Shown one piece after another: positions 1 to 11,609 of a DNA stretch of 64,000 nt. Position 1 is the stretch's first letter. Every line of letters starts with the position of its first letter. Source of the stretch: Chimonanthus salicifolius (taxonomy: Eukaryota; Streptophyta; Magnoliopsida; Laurales; Calycanthaceae); assembly GCA_013350335.1 (NCBI GenBank), contig CM023532.1:94423064-94487063 (forward strand), written 5' to 3'. Made by a program: the position numbers and the translations under genes. The notes below the pieces were generated by a model. It ran no database searches, was not told where the DNA came from, and was given only the letters and a program-made list of their open reading frames with translations.

Positions 1-661
1 TTCATTTCCCTCATTTAATCTTGGAAAAAACGATGGGTCATTGGGTGCCATCCAAGGCACCCCTTCACCCAAACGGTGCATCTATTCACATTAGCCATTG
101 CATCTCATTCAATAAGATGATGCCGCCCCAACCTTGGTGTCCCTTGGCTTGGCCAAGGCACCCTTTCACTCCCAACGGTTGGGATTTATTTCCTAAGTGT
201 TGTGTGAGATTCAAACACCCTTTCAATATCCATTTGACTCACTTGACTCAAGGCCCTTTTTATTCCAACTCAACTCACCTCACTTAACACACTTAATGCA
301 TCTCATTTTAATGCATTTGAGTCAACTCATTTTCTTAAATCCAGCTCACTTCAAATCAGTCCAACTCAAGCTGAATTAACTCACACTTGAGTTCAATTGA
401 GGGCCCACACGGTCATCCGTGGTCAACTTGGTCAACCCGACCCATTGGGTCCAATTGGGCCCTTTGACCCATTTAGCCATTTTCGACCCAATTGATGTTC
501 ATTACCCAACCGATCAAACTTGACATTGATAATGTGCTCATATGATATTAATTTGAGCAATGGACCCCACATTTTCTTATTTGACATCTCAAAATAATTA
601 ATTTAACAAACCAGGGGCATTTTCGTAATTATCCACTTCATTGAGAAATTGGGGTGTTACA
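1..661 (-). repeat. 3' LTR of element 1, first 661 bp only
   Basis: The LTR begins on the minus strand at 661 with TGTAACACCCC and matches the start of the LTR at 6724 almost base for base, including the U3 motifs GACCCATTGGG and GGTCAACTTGGTCAACC (413-450). The rest lies beyond the window. Confidence 0.9.
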
Positions 662-671
662 TACAATATAA

Positions 672-681
672 CCTTCTTTTT
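672..681 (-). other. Polypurine tract of element 1
   Basis: AAAAAGAAGG on the minus strand lies about 10 bp upstream of the 3' LTR start. Elements 2, 3, 5 and 6 have an A-rich/GAGG tract at the same place. It is the expected plus-strand primer of reverse transcription. The non-purine gap between tract and LTR is conserved among the copies. Confidence 0.7.
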
Positions 682-727
682 AATATTTTCGTCCCGAAAA
701 TCGAACGAAGTTGGGTTTCAAAACATA

Positions 728-862
728 TTACATGAATAATTCAGGGTGAGCAGTTCTCACCTCCGATTCAAGTTCCCAAGTGGCCTTTTCAATACCATGT
801 CGATCCCATACCACTTTGACGAACTGAATCGCTCTATTTCGCAACACCCTTTGCTCAATCTC
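728..862 (-). pseudogene. Relic of the Pol C-terminus (chromodomain-like tail)
   Basis: The minus-strand translation matches the last about 45 residues of Pol in elements 2 and 5, with the shared words QRVLRNRAIQFVKVVW and ATWELESE, and ends at a TAA at 728-730. The family role of this tail is to bind modified histones and steer integration. Here no integrase precedes it, so it is a leftover. Elements 3 and 6 keep the same fragment, so this stretch seems to be retained beside the PPT for a cis reason or by descent from one deletion derivative. Confidence 0.7.
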
Positions 863-879
863 ATGTTATATCTTTTTCT

Positions 880-1250
880 CGTGAGCCATTTGTGATCTCA
901 CGTAGCTCAATCTACTCTATTTCACTTTACCTATTCTCATGATATTTTCCATACGTACCGGCTCAATACGTTCTTTTAGCTACTCTCTGTGTGAGGTAGC
1001 CCGCCAATGTGATCCTATGCTCAAAATTTTTTCTGATTCCATTTTAACTAGATTTCCAGCTTCACTCTCCTGGAATTCCATCGGTTAACTACAGAGTCAG
1101 GTGATCAGTCTAACTCGGCAGTCGCCCATAGCTTCCCATTCAAGTTTCACCAGACTCTTATCTTTTCCATTAAATACATCTCCAAAATTTTGCATATCTT
1201 CATTTGCCCATATGTCACTATGTGACTAACAACTTTTGTTCCAACTTCTA
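880..1250 (-). other. Conserved non-coding block shared by elements 1, 3 and 6
   Basis: The block contains no open frame. Its minus-strand sequence is recognisably the same as 30820-31200 in element 3 and 58690-59050 in element 6. Shared words include the stretch around GGCGACTGCCGAGT and CTGACTCTGTAGTT, and a segment reading GAGCATAGGCTCGTACTGGC in elements 3 and 6. It lies between the Gag-derived frame and the pol relic in all three. Confidence 0.65.
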
Positions 1251-1279
1251 CGATACCGATACCTGGCATCAATCCAAAC

Positions 1280-1690
1280 CACCATGGGAATAATCACCCG
1301 TGGTTAAATACACCCATCTTGGGTATCTCTCTTTCAGTAAATATCATCTATCCCTGTTTAATAATCACTCATGAATATAACCCTCCCATGGGTATAATCC
1401 ATTCATGGAAATAATTCATCCTTGAGCATCCCTCTGACCATGAGTATCATGTATCCGCAGTTAATAACCATCCATGAATATAACCCACCTATGGGTATAA
1501 TCCATTCATGGAAACCATCCATCCTTGGTATCACTCTGTCCATGAATATCATTTATCCTTGGTTAATAACTATCCATGAATATAACCCACCTATGGGTAT
1601 AATCCATTCATGGAAACAATTCATCCTTGGTACCACTCTGTTCATGAGTACCATCTATCCATGATTAATAATTATCCATTCATGGAAACC
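1280..1690. repeat. 102-bp tandem repeat, about four copies, in the interior of element 1
   Basis: The motif CCATGAATATAACCC recurs at about 1369, 1472 and 1574, a period of 102-104 bp, with partial copies on both sides. Each unit also holds CCATTCATGG and TATGGGTATAATCC. Element 6 has one related monomer at 58530-58600, so the array looks like local amplification of an ancestral segment. Confidence 0.8.
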
Positions 1691-1949
1691 ATGACATTTA
1701 CCATGGGGCCACTGTATCTATTGTTGAATCTACATATCCACCAATAGTCGTCGTCGTTTCTCAATAAGGAATACTATAGTACGTGTAGTGGGCATTTGTT
1801 GTACTACGATGCTAGTAACAATGCGAAGGCAGTAGATCAAATAACGCATAAGCATATGAACTACAAATTACTGCCATACCTTGAATTACCGAATGATCCA
1901 CCATCTCTAGAGGAGAAATCGAAGTATTCATTCGTCCAGATTCTTGTAA

Positions 1950-2525
1950 CTAAGTTAGTCGAGCCGAACAACGGAGAGAACCCCTGAAGTGAGGAGATCT
2001 TTTGTTCTGTGGACACTCTCTTTTGAAATGGCCCTTTTGACCACATCGGTAACAGGAATAGGGAGATTCACCATTCAGTGGACACACTCTTTTAAAATGG
2101 CCCGACTGATCACATTGAAAACAGGTACTTCCAGTGGAACTAGTAGAGGCTGAAGATCTCCAAAAATAGGATCTGAGTCTTTTGCGAGGGCAAAAAGTAT
2201 TTCCCCCACCCCGACCTTTTTGGTCATGTGTTTTATTGGGGGTTGAGTCTCCATTTCCACTCATGAGTTGCTGTAGAACGGAAGTGACTACCGCTTGTAC
2301 TAGGTTCAGTAGTTCAGTGGGTACTGCAGGAATGTTTGCACTGTCCTCACCCTCTCTATTATGTTCTTCTGGAAGAGGTGCTATCATTTCAACCTCCACG
2401 GGGTCTCCCTCTTGAATGCCTACGTTAACTTCCATGCTGGAGTTATTGGAAGGCGAATCCAGATCTATTAGATTGCTAGGGGTTCCTTTGTCCCCCAACT
2501 CAGTATGCTCAACGTTGTTTGACAT
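1950..2525 (-). CDS. Truncated Gag-derived protein with two CCHC zinc knuckles
   Basis: The frame is open from about 2642 to the stop at 1950. I favour the ATG at 2523-2525 (Met-Ser-Asn-Asn) because element 3 has an in-frame ATG with the same context. About 191 residues follow: an acidic N-terminal part, a segment PTELLNLVQAVVTSVLQQL matching the N-terminus of Gag in element 2, then basic/Ser-rich sequence and two perfect C-x2-C-x4-H-x4-C knuckles at 2082-2123 and 2013-2054. The capsid core, with the conserved Trp-rich region seen in element 2 Gag, is missing, so this is an internally deleted Gag keeping the RNA-binding end. It could bind genomic RNA, but self-assembly is doubtful. It is unbroken, unlike its relatives in elements 3 and 6. 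Confidence 0.65.
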   Translation of the reverse strand: MSNNVEHTELGDKGTPSNLIDLDSPSNNSSMEVNVGIQEGDPVEVEMIAPLPEEHNREGEDSANIPAVPTELLNLVQAVVTSVLQQLMSGNGDSTPNKTHDQKGRGGGNTFCPRKRLRSYFWRSSASTSSTGSTCFQCDQSGHFKRVCPLNGESPYSCYRCGQKGHFKRECPQNKRSPHFRGSLRCSARLT

Positions 2526-2642
2526 ATCTGTATCATCACGTAGAACATATAAATAATCAACAGCAGTTCTAATAAAATCAATCTTGGTTTTGGGGGATTT
2601 TTCATGTATAATATCATGTACTTTGTTTGGGGAGGTTACCAA

Positions 2643-2951
2643 ATCTTCACTCTTTGTTTTGTTTTGTTTTTGGGGAAATCTTTAAATTCCTGTTGTTTGT
2701 TTCTCAATGTGGGGATATTGGGAAGTACATCCTACTTTGCTATGTTTGATATATCCACTTATGATGACTGTACTTGACTTAGCTATCTTTCATTGTTGTT
2801 CTCAGATTGATTGTTCAGTCTGAGTCAATCGACGTAAATTAATTCGGCCCCCAGTCAACGGACTCCAAAGAGTCAGTCAGTTGGGATTCTTATCTGTCAG
2901 TGAGACATGAAACCGTCTTAATCTTACTTCGATGACTCAACTTCCTATTTC
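2643..2951 (-). other. Untranslated leader of element 1
   Basis: This lies between PBS and Gag frame on the minus strand. It has no gene. It contains short copies of the TTTCCCC(A)AA-type leader motif that is expanded in elements 2, 3 and 6, and a segment around 2830-2930 that is conserved just after the PBS in all four elements (ACCGACTCTTCGGAGTCC in element 3). Confidence 0.55.
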
Positions 2952-2963
2952 ACTCTGATACCA
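2952..2963 (-). other. Primer-binding site of element 1 (initiator tRNA-Met type)
   Basis: The minus strand reads TGGTATCAGAGT two bases after the LTR end. The last base differs from the canonical TGGTATCAGAGC found in elements 2, 3 and 6. Confidence 0.85.
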
Positions 2964-3440
2964 ACTGTAACTCCCCGCCTTCTCCGAGATTCAGAGTCTA
3001 ATACTTTTTTTTTATAATAATAATATAATAACACCGGAAGAGAGCGGGTGGCGTCACTAAGCGAGCTAAGTTTAGACTTCCAAAGTTCGACCCTTAACTG
3101 GCCACCCATGTGTGCATGAACTAAACCCATGATAAGAATCCACACATGGAACTAAACAAGTTATGCGGAATAAACTAAACTAGCTGCGGAATTAAATTGA
3201 ATAGATAGCAAGTACAAGTCTCAATTATTAAAATAACTTAATCCAAACATCCATTGTCAACACCATAAACAAACAATAGCAAAGTTTACTAGCTATTACA
3301 TGTCCACAAAATATAACTCAAAAGACAGTAATAAAGAAATCCCAATCATCAATCAAGCGCTTAAGCTTGGCTTCCTTCCTGGTCCTCGACCTTCTCTTTC
3401 CCTTTCTTCGCTCCTGCATTATCCTCTAAGGATAGAATTA

Positions 3441-3461
3441 GGGCGTTAGATTAACGCGCCC
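3441..3461 (-). other. Conserved GGGCG hairpin near the LTR 3' end
   Basis: The + strand reads GGGCGTTAGAT followed by TAACGCGCCC, so GGGC pairs with GCCC and GTTA with TAAC. Equivalent hairpins occur at 24092-24111, 27800-27819 and 45308-45330. They lie about 400-500 bp before the LTR end in every LTR checked. Confidence 0.6.
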
Positions 3462-3611
3462 AGTAGGTTCCCGATCAGGGATACCACATGGTTAGTATAT
3501 AAAACATGCATATATCATAGTATATGATAATAAAAAACATCTGAAATCAATGCTATGTATGTAGTACAAATGTAATGAGTCCCACCCGTCACAAGTATAC
3601 ATAGCCATCAA

Positions 3612-4019
3612 GTTATTTCACAGTGTTCTTTCATTGAGACTCTCACGATAAGGTAATCCATAGTAATCCTCATTTCCTGTGGAAAGACTCTCATCATTGA
3701 GTTGTTTCACAGTGTTCTTTCATTGGGATTCTCACAATAAGGTAATCCACAGTAATCCTCATTTCTTGTGGAAAGACTCTCATTATTGACTTGTTTCACA
3801 GTGTTCTTTCATTGGGATTCTCACGACAAGGTAATCCACAATAATCCTCATTTCCTGTGGAAAGACTCTCATCATTGAGTTGTTTCACAGTGTTCTTTCA
3901 TTGGGATTCTCACGACAAGGTAATCCGTAGTAATCCTCATTTCCCATGGAAAGACTCTCATCATTGAGTTGTTTCACAATGTTCTTTCATTGGGATTCTC
4001 ACGACAAGGTAATCCATAT
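3612..4019. repeat. 89-bp minisatellite inside the 5' LTR of element 1
   Basis: GTTGTTTCAC (first copy GTTATTTCAC) recurs at 3612, 3701, 3790, 3879 and 3968, an exact 89-bp period with about 4.6 copies. It occupies the LTR slot where other LTRs here carry different short tandem arrays. Confidence 0.9.
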
Positions 4020-4332
4020 TCATCGCCCCATGCCATGCATGAGATGTCAATGAATATATGTCATTTGCAATATATCTCATTATTCAAAACCGATTGGAAA
4101 CATAATATCAATAACAACATATCTCATAAAAACATGATAAAACCAAATATAACAATGGTTACAAGTAGGTAGGAAACTTAAGGAAACTTCGCTTTAAGTG
4201 TCTGTTCTTTTTGAGCTTCACCCGATCAGACTCGCACGCCATTCAAGTTCCATTACCTTGTGATGTAACAGTAAGTCAATCATACTATCGTTTTAAATTT
4301 CCATTCACATCTTAAGACCCAAAAGCCTTCTT

Positions 4333-5530
4333 GTGGGGTACGGCCATACCCATGGCTAAACCTCATCAACTTAGGATTTAACGTCCCTTTTCATTTGATC
4401 TCTCTTTTATTTAATCCTTATTAAACATCATATACTACAAAAATACCTTGGTAGGTTCATATATCCAATCCTATGATCATTCATCTTTGATCATTTCATC
4501 CATAATTACCTTTATGCCATTTAGGCTAACCTTTTGTTTAATTTTCCTTAAACACCAAGGTCCATATCCAAACCACCTTAGTGGGGTTCGGCCATACAAC
4601 ATGGCCGAACCTCACCACCTTAATTTGGTCCTTTACATCATTCATATATACATCTCTAATTCATTATGAATTAGCATTAAGTCCATCAAATAATCATTGG
4701 TGGGGTTCGGCCACACTACATGGCCGAACCTCACTCTATGGATTTTATCTCATATTCCACCATTTGATCAATTTATATTCATAACCAAGCCTATTTGATT
4801 CTTAACACAAAATCATAACACAATACATAAATCCCAACATGATCTTAATCCAACAACCCCATGAAAACAGTCCATGGGGTTCGGCCATACTCATGGCTGA
4901 ACCCTATGGTTTTCTTTGGCTCAATGCTTCCATTATTTATATACAAATTAGGCTCTACTCTTTAGCCATAATAACCACATGGTTCAGCCATCCAATGGAG
5001 AACCCAAAAAAGTAAACTTATATTCATTTAATTCCCATAAAAACACCATAATCTTATATGGTTTTTATCTCTCAAAACCATCAAAATCACCATATAATAA
5101 TCATATGATTTCATGGGGTTCAGCCATACTCATTGTCCGAACCCTATGGCCTATACTTCAAACCTTTTTAACAACTACTTTGCCTCATCAAACATGTACC
5201 AACCTCCATAGTCTTACATGGTTTGTAGCCTTCAAAACCATCAACCTACCAAATAAATTTCATGGGGTTCGGCCAACTTCTATGGTCCATGTTTTTCCAT
5301 CTTTTACACCTCATCATACAATTTTAAACCATTGATTAATTCGGCCATACATGACCAAATCATGACCTCCAAATCCATGATTTATAATCCTTTATCTTGC
5401 ATCTTAAACGCATAGAATTCTCCATCATTTTTTGCATGGTTTTTAGCCTCCAAAAACCATCAAAATACCCAAATAAATCTCAGGGGTTCGTGGCCGAACC
5501 CAATCATATCTTTTTACCACTTTAAACAAC
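4333..5530. repeat. TTCGGCC hairpin array in the 5' LTR of element 1
   Basis: Inverted pairs of GGTTCGGCCAT and ATGGCCGAACC with 3-6 bp loops lie at 4585-4611, 4704-4730 and 4878-4903. Weaker or decayed pairs are at about 4338-4362, 5117-5143, 5263-5290 and 5484-5500. Spacing is roughly 120-250 bp. Being palindromic, they read alike on both strands. Confidence 0.85.
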
Positions 5531-5625
5531 CTTTAACCAAGGTTTAGGTCCTTGATAAAATCGGCCATTCCATGGCCAATTCATGTTCCACTTAATCTAA
5601 TTTGTTAAGCAAAATTGTATGGAAT

Positions 5626-5631
5626 TCTTAC
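5626..5631 (-). promoter_or_regulatory. Candidate 5' splice donor in the LTR of element 1
   Basis: The minus strand reads AATTG then GTAAGA directly after a purine-rich tract (5640-5710). A donor-like GTRAGT-type site sits at the matching place in every other LTR long enough to contain it. Splicing itself is inferred. Confidence 0.45.
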
Positions 5632-6724
5632 CAATTTCCTTTGCCTTTCCTCTTGCCTTTTGCTCCTTGCCTTCTTCCCTCTTGCTTCCTTCCTTCTTCC
5701 TTAGTTTCTAGCCGAAATTGTGCTTGATCAATGGTGAGAAACACTAAGGCTGATTTGGCCAAGGTGGGGTGTTCTTGAGAGAGAGGAAGGAAATGGAATT
5801 CTAAGGTTTCTTAGAGACAAAATTCGGCCAAATGGATGGTCTACCTCTTTTATGAATCAGCCACTAAATCCATTCATTTCCCTCATAACTTCTTGATCAA
5901 ACCAATGGGATATTTGGTGCCAACCAAGACACCCCTTGGCATCAACCAATGCAACCTTTGGCAACCCCATGTATCTCATCCAATCCCCATACTTTTCATT
6001 TAACACTTTGCATGGAAGCCCACATCACAAGTCCCCAACGTGTGGGCCTTGTCTTGTGTGGCTTGAGACCCATGCACCTCTTCATCTCCCCCTTTAACTC
6101 ACTGAATTTACAGGCCCTTTGATTTCCATTTTGACTCACCCAACTCACAAGCCCAACTCACCACATTAAATGACACTCATTTAATGCACTTGAGTCAACT
6201 CATTTCTTAATTTAAAACCAACTCAATTCAGTCCCACTCAACCTGATTTAACTCACAATTGAGCTCATTTGAGGGCCCACACGGTCAGCCATGGTCAACA
6301 TGGTCAACCCGACCCATTGGGTCCCCATTTAGTTTGTTGACCCGTTTTGACGCCATGACCCATTTATGGGTTGTTTTAGCCATTTGCATTTGGTTTTCAC
6401 ATGTGCATCAAGCCTACCCATTTATGCTCCACTTAATTTCCAATCAATTCAGCTTAACCCCATTGAATTTGGGCTCACCAAATGATCTAATAAGTCCATT
6501 ATGACCCATTGGGTCCCAATTGGGTCCTTTGACCCAATTAACCGTTTTGACCCAATTGATGTACATTACCCATCTAATCAAATTTGACATTTATAATATG
6601 TTATAGGGTCTTAATTTGAACAATGGGCCCCACTATTTCCTTATTTACAATCCCATTTATTGAATTCACCAATCCAGGGGCATTTTCATAATTATTCCAA
6701 TCATTGTAAAATTGGGGTGTTACA

Positions 6725-8500
6725 CAAGTCAAGTTCGAGTTTCCAAAACCCGACCCTTAACAGGCCACCATCGCGTGTACGCGTACTAAATCCACTAAAA
6801 CATTTCACACACTTTTTTGAATACTTGCGGAATTATTTATATGAATAGAATACTATTCATATACTCGTCATTATAAGGCAAGGAAAACCAATCACCATAT
6901 ACTTAAATTAAAAACTTAAATATTATCAAATCATAGCAAATAAGTTTAAGTTATTACAATCCAAAATATAGTCCTCCCAATACATCATTTAAATTTAAAA
7001 CTGAGTGATTTAAACGTAATCTTTCCAAGGTCCTATGCTTGGCTCCCTTCCGGTCCATCGTCCTTTTCATTACCATTCCGTGTTCCATCGTCTATAGGGT
7101 AGGAGTAGGGTATTAGTGAACATGCCCAGTAGGTATTCCAAGTAGGGTTATGGTACACATGGGAATAATATAAATCAAGGGTATATATATATCATGTCAT
7201 ATTTGTAAAACAACTTATAAGTATTAAAAACAGTGCATGATGTTCATATCATAATCATTCTAGTATATGTGTCATGTTATGGGTTTCAATGCCAAATTAA
7301 CTCTCACCCATTATCCATATCAAATCACAAACATATCAATGTTTTCTAGGCCATTTACGTCCACAGTGTTTGAGGTGGAAACCAGCAGGGCATTGTATAC
7401 CCATCCACAAATTAATCAAGATTACCGATGGAGTGTGGACTCCTCCCTCTGCGCAAGGTTTCGGGACTGCCTACCCAGGAGGTCTTTGGCCTAATAAGCC
7501 GTACCTTTCCTTTCAACTGGACGAGGCCAAATTTCAACAGTTCACATAGCTTCATACAAGATAGTCTCAAGCCCAAGTCATGTCCGAACCGCTCAGAACT
7601 TGGCTTGCTTGTCATATATGTTCCCTCCCATGCCATGCATGAGGAAAGTTATGCAAGATTGTCATTTCATTTCAAAATACATAATATCATTGAAAATCAG
7701 TTCTTAATCATATACAATTTGTTTAACCAAAGTAATCATCATATTTGTAAATACACCAGTGTCATATTATATATTCCATGGTGTTCTCAATGAGGCAGGA
7801 ATCCTACCAATGTCCAATACACTGTCCTTGCTTGTCTTTTGAGGACAATGCTCATGATCACGTTGAAACGAATCACAATCGCTTTGCGAATCTCTTTACC
7901 TTATTAAATTCAATCACACATATTAATTTGATTTTCCATTTTTAATTTCAGCCTTAGACCCTTCACTCTCCCTCATTAAGGTTGGTCTAACCAATGTGTC
8001 CCTTGGCTTAACTAAGGAGGCCCTTGGTTTCATGCCTCATAAGATGAAAACTCTTCATCTTCTTAACTTAAGCCACAACTTAATTCACTTGAACTCACTT
8101 GTGGTTGACCAAGTCAACCATGACATGGCCAGCCATGCATGTGGTGACTTAGTCACCACATGGCACTTGGGTCCCATCTTGGCCATGTCACTTGATGATG
8201 TGGGACCTTGCTTAATTTTCTTCCATGTGATTGCCACATCACTCACGTGCCACCTCACTTGATGAGGTGGACTTTAATGCATTGGGTCTTAATTGGGTAA
8301 CTGACCCATTTACTTTAAACTTACCCAATTATTTTAAAATCAAGCTCATTCACGACCCATTGGGTCTTAATTGGGTAATTGACCCATTTCTTGTCCATCT
8401 ACTGTCAATTTTCACTTTTTAATCTCAAATTCCATTAATTCACAATTCAAATGGACCAAGCTAATATATTCATAATCTAAGGAAAGTCTCGAGTGTTATA
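6725..8500 (-). repeat. Older, diverged LTR of the same superfamily, 3' end cut by element 1
   Basis: From 8500 (minus strand TATAACACTC, a decayed TGTAACACCC) down to 6725 the order of LTR modules is recognisable. It has GACCCATTGGGTC (8281-8390), the CCACCTCA/TGAGGTGG palindrome near 8250, GGTTGACC with GGTCAACC (about 8103-8130), a clean remnant of the repeat slot near 7380-7500, the GGGTATTAG hairpin relic near 7105, and the terminal block with CTTAACAGGCCACC near 6760. The last about 100 bp of the LTR are missing at 6725, exactly where element 1 begins. It is the oldest LTR in the window by divergence. Confidence 0.75.
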
Positions 8501-9868
8501 TTCTGGGGTATGACTGGTTTTTGGACTTGAAACTCTGTCAGCATGGTGTTGCCCCGGAACGAGCATCTCATATGGACCAACTTCTCAGTACCATATTTGT
8601 CGACCCATCGGCAGCACCGACATCTCGGCCGAGAAAGAACATTACCGTTGGGAGTGCATTATTGGGCAATGGTCGGGTTGTTTAATGGTAACATTTTTAG
8701 TCACCGACACCTCAGTGTGTCCTACCTGTCTATACATTACCGTTGCTGTAACTTGTTGCCTTCTCTATATAAACTAATTTTATGTAACCAGTTGGCATCC
8801 TTCGGCAAAATTAGTTGGACCCTCATCATTATCAATGAGCTTAAATAAGGGCCAAATGAAGGATCACTCTCTTTCTCATGCTTACACTTGGGGCATCATA
8901 TACAACCAATCTTATGGATTGAGGTTGTGAGGGGAAGAGAGGAGGAAAGTAAAATCATAAACAACCAATCTGTTGATTGAGTTTGTTAGTGAGAAAGAGA
9001 GAAGAGGAAACGAAAAACATAAACAACCAATCGATTGATTGAGTTTGCAATGGAGGAAAAGAGAAAGAGAAGAACATAAACTAGGAAACCTTTGGTAAAA
9101 CCAGTTTCCTTGTCAACCTGGATTGTGATTGCTATACGGCGACTACGAGGCAGAGCGTCGGCACACATTGAGTGGGATCTTCATGAAGCACACATCAAGA
9201 GAAAGAGCTACAAAGGAAAAAACCTCTTGCTTTTAATTTTATTTTAAAACCTTTGTTCCGAAAGTGGATTAAGGAAGCTTGGTTCTAGAACAACTATAAA
9301 AATATCTGGAGCGTCGTCTCTGGCACATGTGGTGGGTGGAATTCCCAGCCAAATGGATAACTGGAATTCCTATTTTACAGTGGTGGGTGAAATTCGCAGC
9401 CGATTGAGTGAGATGGAATTCCTACTCTAATTGTGAGGGTGCAAGTTCCCATTTAGTGGATTTAGGGGATATCTCAAGGTTGAGTGAGTCCTAACAGTAG
9501 ATGTAGGTTGGGTACCCGAACCACTTTAAATTTGTCATATGGTGTTTGATCTTTGTGTGTTCGTACTTAGTCTTCAAGTACACTTCTCAACACACATCAC
9601 TTTACATATTGATTATCTTTTATTACACATAGTATACAAGCATCGATAATCAAAAAATATGTAAAGGGTCATAATCTTAGTGTGAATGTTCAAAGATTTT
9701 ATAAACAATCTATCATACTAAACAAATCTCTTGATTAATGTTCTGCTGCACTCAAATCAATCAAGAAATTTGTAAACACCATGAAAAATGGGATTGACCT
9801 ATTCGCCCCCTTCCCCCTCTAGGGTCAATCATATTGTTCTAAGCACCATGGACAATGGGAGTTTCAAT
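8501..9868 (+). mobile_element. Degenerate Ty1/copia-type LTR
   Basis: The stretch lacks all gypsy LTR modules seen elsewhere here. It has a TATA box (TCTATATAAAC, about 8763-8773), direct repeats of the type ACAACCAATCnnnTGATTGAG (8905-9050), and the copia-LTR-like end sequence around 9480-9560 (GATGTAGGTTGGGTACCCGAACCACTTTAAAT). It ends with a CTATTCGCCCCC...CCCTCTAGG segment at 9800-9825 that typically lies just before the PBS of Tork/Angela-like elements. The 5' edge is uncertain. No partner LTR is in the window. Confidence 0.55.
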
Positions 9869-9880
9869 TGGTTTCTAAGT
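9869..9880 (+). other. Decayed primer-binding site of the copia relic
   Basis: TGGTTTCTAAGT follows CAAT and is followed by CTAGTGCTC. This looks like a mutated CAATTGGTATCAGAGC...TGCTC junction of copia elements. It is no longer a good tRNA complement. Confidence 0.45.
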
Positions 9881-10560
9881 CTAGTGCTCATTACAAGGAC
9901 TTAACCGTCTGAGTTGATCCATGCCAGAACAATGGCTATGAAAGAAAGCCATGATATTTACAAACCTCCATTTGTGATGAAAAATTGAATGAAGAATTAT
10001 AAAATGTTTTCATCATCAAACATGTTTTGAAATAGGTGAATAGAAAGTGATCAATGCCTATGGAAGAGATATTGGTTAAATCTTCAACATCCATGACCAC
10101 TTAGCCCAAAGACCAAAACTACTTGGACTAGTGATGAATTAGTTATACAATTTAATAAAAAAAATTGTAACATTCATCATTGTTGTTTCATAATATGCGT
10201 TTAAAATATTTAAAAGTTATGAAGAAATAAAAGAGGCTGAAAGAATCCACAGAAAAATTGCTTCTTCTAGCCCAATGGATGACACCACCTATCTTGACCA
10301 ATGTGTGTACTAAGAATATAGGTGAATGGTTCATCCATTGAAAAATTCCAAACTAAATCCTCCAAGAGAATAAGAGAATAGAGAAATGGAACTTGATGAA
10401 GGTAGTAACCTCCAAGTATCCTAAGAGGCCATATACCAAAATGTATGCCTCATGTGCTAGGACAACATCATGGTACAAAATCTGGAAATGTTGATTCAAA
10501 AGATCAAATGGGAAGGCACTCAAGATTAAAACCAGATTTGAGAAAAGGCCATCACTGGAT
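9881..10560 (+). pseudogene. Unreadable interior of the copia relic, probable gag remains
   Basis: No open frame longer than about 60 codons survives. The position after the decayed PBS and scattered coding-like words suggest gag, but no motif (zinc knuckle, protease) can be read. Called by position only. Confidence 0.3.
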
Positions 10561-11496
10561 TATGAACTTAGATTCCAAGTCTCACTATGATTGTGTTCCA
10601 ATGAGTAAAGGAATTCACATTTGAAACATGTTTTGGAATCATCTTGTATCTTGCCTTCAATCCATGTTCTTGTTTGATTGTTGCATTGATCTTATACAAG
10701 ATACTTGTTTGTACATATACGTTTGCACTCTACTATTGGATTATACTTGTCTCATTTCATTTCATATGCCTTGTGAGTTGTGCATTTTTAGGAAATGAAT
10801 GTAGTTTGTGTATTACCTCATGTATAAAGTGTGTATGGTACTCATACATAGTGTCATTTCATTCCATTCTCATAAACTTGTGAATCCCATTTGGAATGAA
10901 ACATGCTCTATACCCTTAAATGGATTTTTGGTGTGACCTACCATAAGTGTTGATGAAAATGATCAAATATCCATTTATGTACAAGCCCTTTCAAGAAATT
11001 GGAGTATACTTGAAAGAATGGTAAAAGTGTTTATCATGTTTTTGGGTAATAACATGATAACATGCATAAGAGTTGTGTGTGTACATCACACTTCATTTCC
11101 ATATGCATGGTAACCATATTCAAAACAGGAAATGAATGTATGATCAGTGTGCTTTGTGTCTCATAACAATATTACATTATGTGGAATGACTTTTGTTCGT
11201 AGACACCTTGACATTGTTAAAGCCTTAAAATGCTCCATCAAATGACATCACATATTTGGGCAATATATTTGAATTGGTAAATTAAATGTGCCCAAGGTAC
11301 TTGGATTGGTTTGGAGCCAGGAGCGATCTATAATCCATGTTTTGTACCTACCTTCAGAAGGATGAATTAAATCTGCAAATGGCACAAAAATGGTGTGAAT
11401 GTATGTATCATCACTGGCATTCAAAGGTGTATAAAGCAAAGCTTGATGAACGATGAACATCGCAAGCACACATACACACAAAACACCCAGTCATCC
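10561..11496. other. AT-rich sequence with no recognisable gene
   Basis: About 0.9 kb lacking LTR modules, CCHC or Pol motifs and any long frame. It may be further copia remains or single-copy spacer. The last five bases, CATCC (11492-11496), are the 5' TSD half of element 2. Confidence 0.4.
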
Positions 11497-11609
11497 TGTA
11501 ATAGCCCGGATATTTAAATCAAGAAATATATTGGCTATTATTTATTTAATTGTTGAAATTAAGAATTTTTGATGAAATAGATGTTAGATGGATCAAAGTT
11601 GGGGCAATG

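Larger units (their letters stand above)
1..6724 (-). mobile_element. Element 1: non-autonomous Ty3/gypsy chromovirus-like LTR retrotransposon (3' LTR cut by window edge)
   Basis: Read on the minus strand, the element has a complete 5' LTR (6724 down to 2966), a tRNA-Met PBS, a short interior (2965 down to 662) and a 3' LTR running off the window at base 1. The interior is only about 2.3 kb. It carries one Gag-derived zinc-knuckle frame and a chromodomain-like relic, with no protease, RT, RNase H or integrase core, so it could move only with enzymes supplied in trans. The base next to the 5' LTR is followed by CAAGT (6725-6729), the expected TSD half; its partner lies outside the window. It is inserted into an older LTR of related type that resumes at 6725. 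Confidence 0.85.
2966..6724 (-). repeat. 5' LTR of element 1 (3,759 bp)
   Basis: The termini on the minus strand are TGTAACACCCC and GGGGAGTTACA, giving the inverted ends TGTAAC/GTTACA. Modules in transcription order are: U3 motifs with GGTCAA and GACCCATTGGG (6280-6550), a CT/GA-biased stretch (5640-5790), a donor-like GTAAGA, the TTCGGCC hairpin array (5530 down to 4330), an 89-bp minisatellite, a GGGCGTTAGAT hairpin (3441-3461) and the terminal block just inside 2966. No coding region is recognisable. Confidence 0.92.

Noticed and set aside
2966..6724. tRNA or rRNA genes
   Set aside because: The only tRNA-like match in the window is the 12-base primer-binding site next to LTR ends; no cloverleaf or rRNA sequence was seen.
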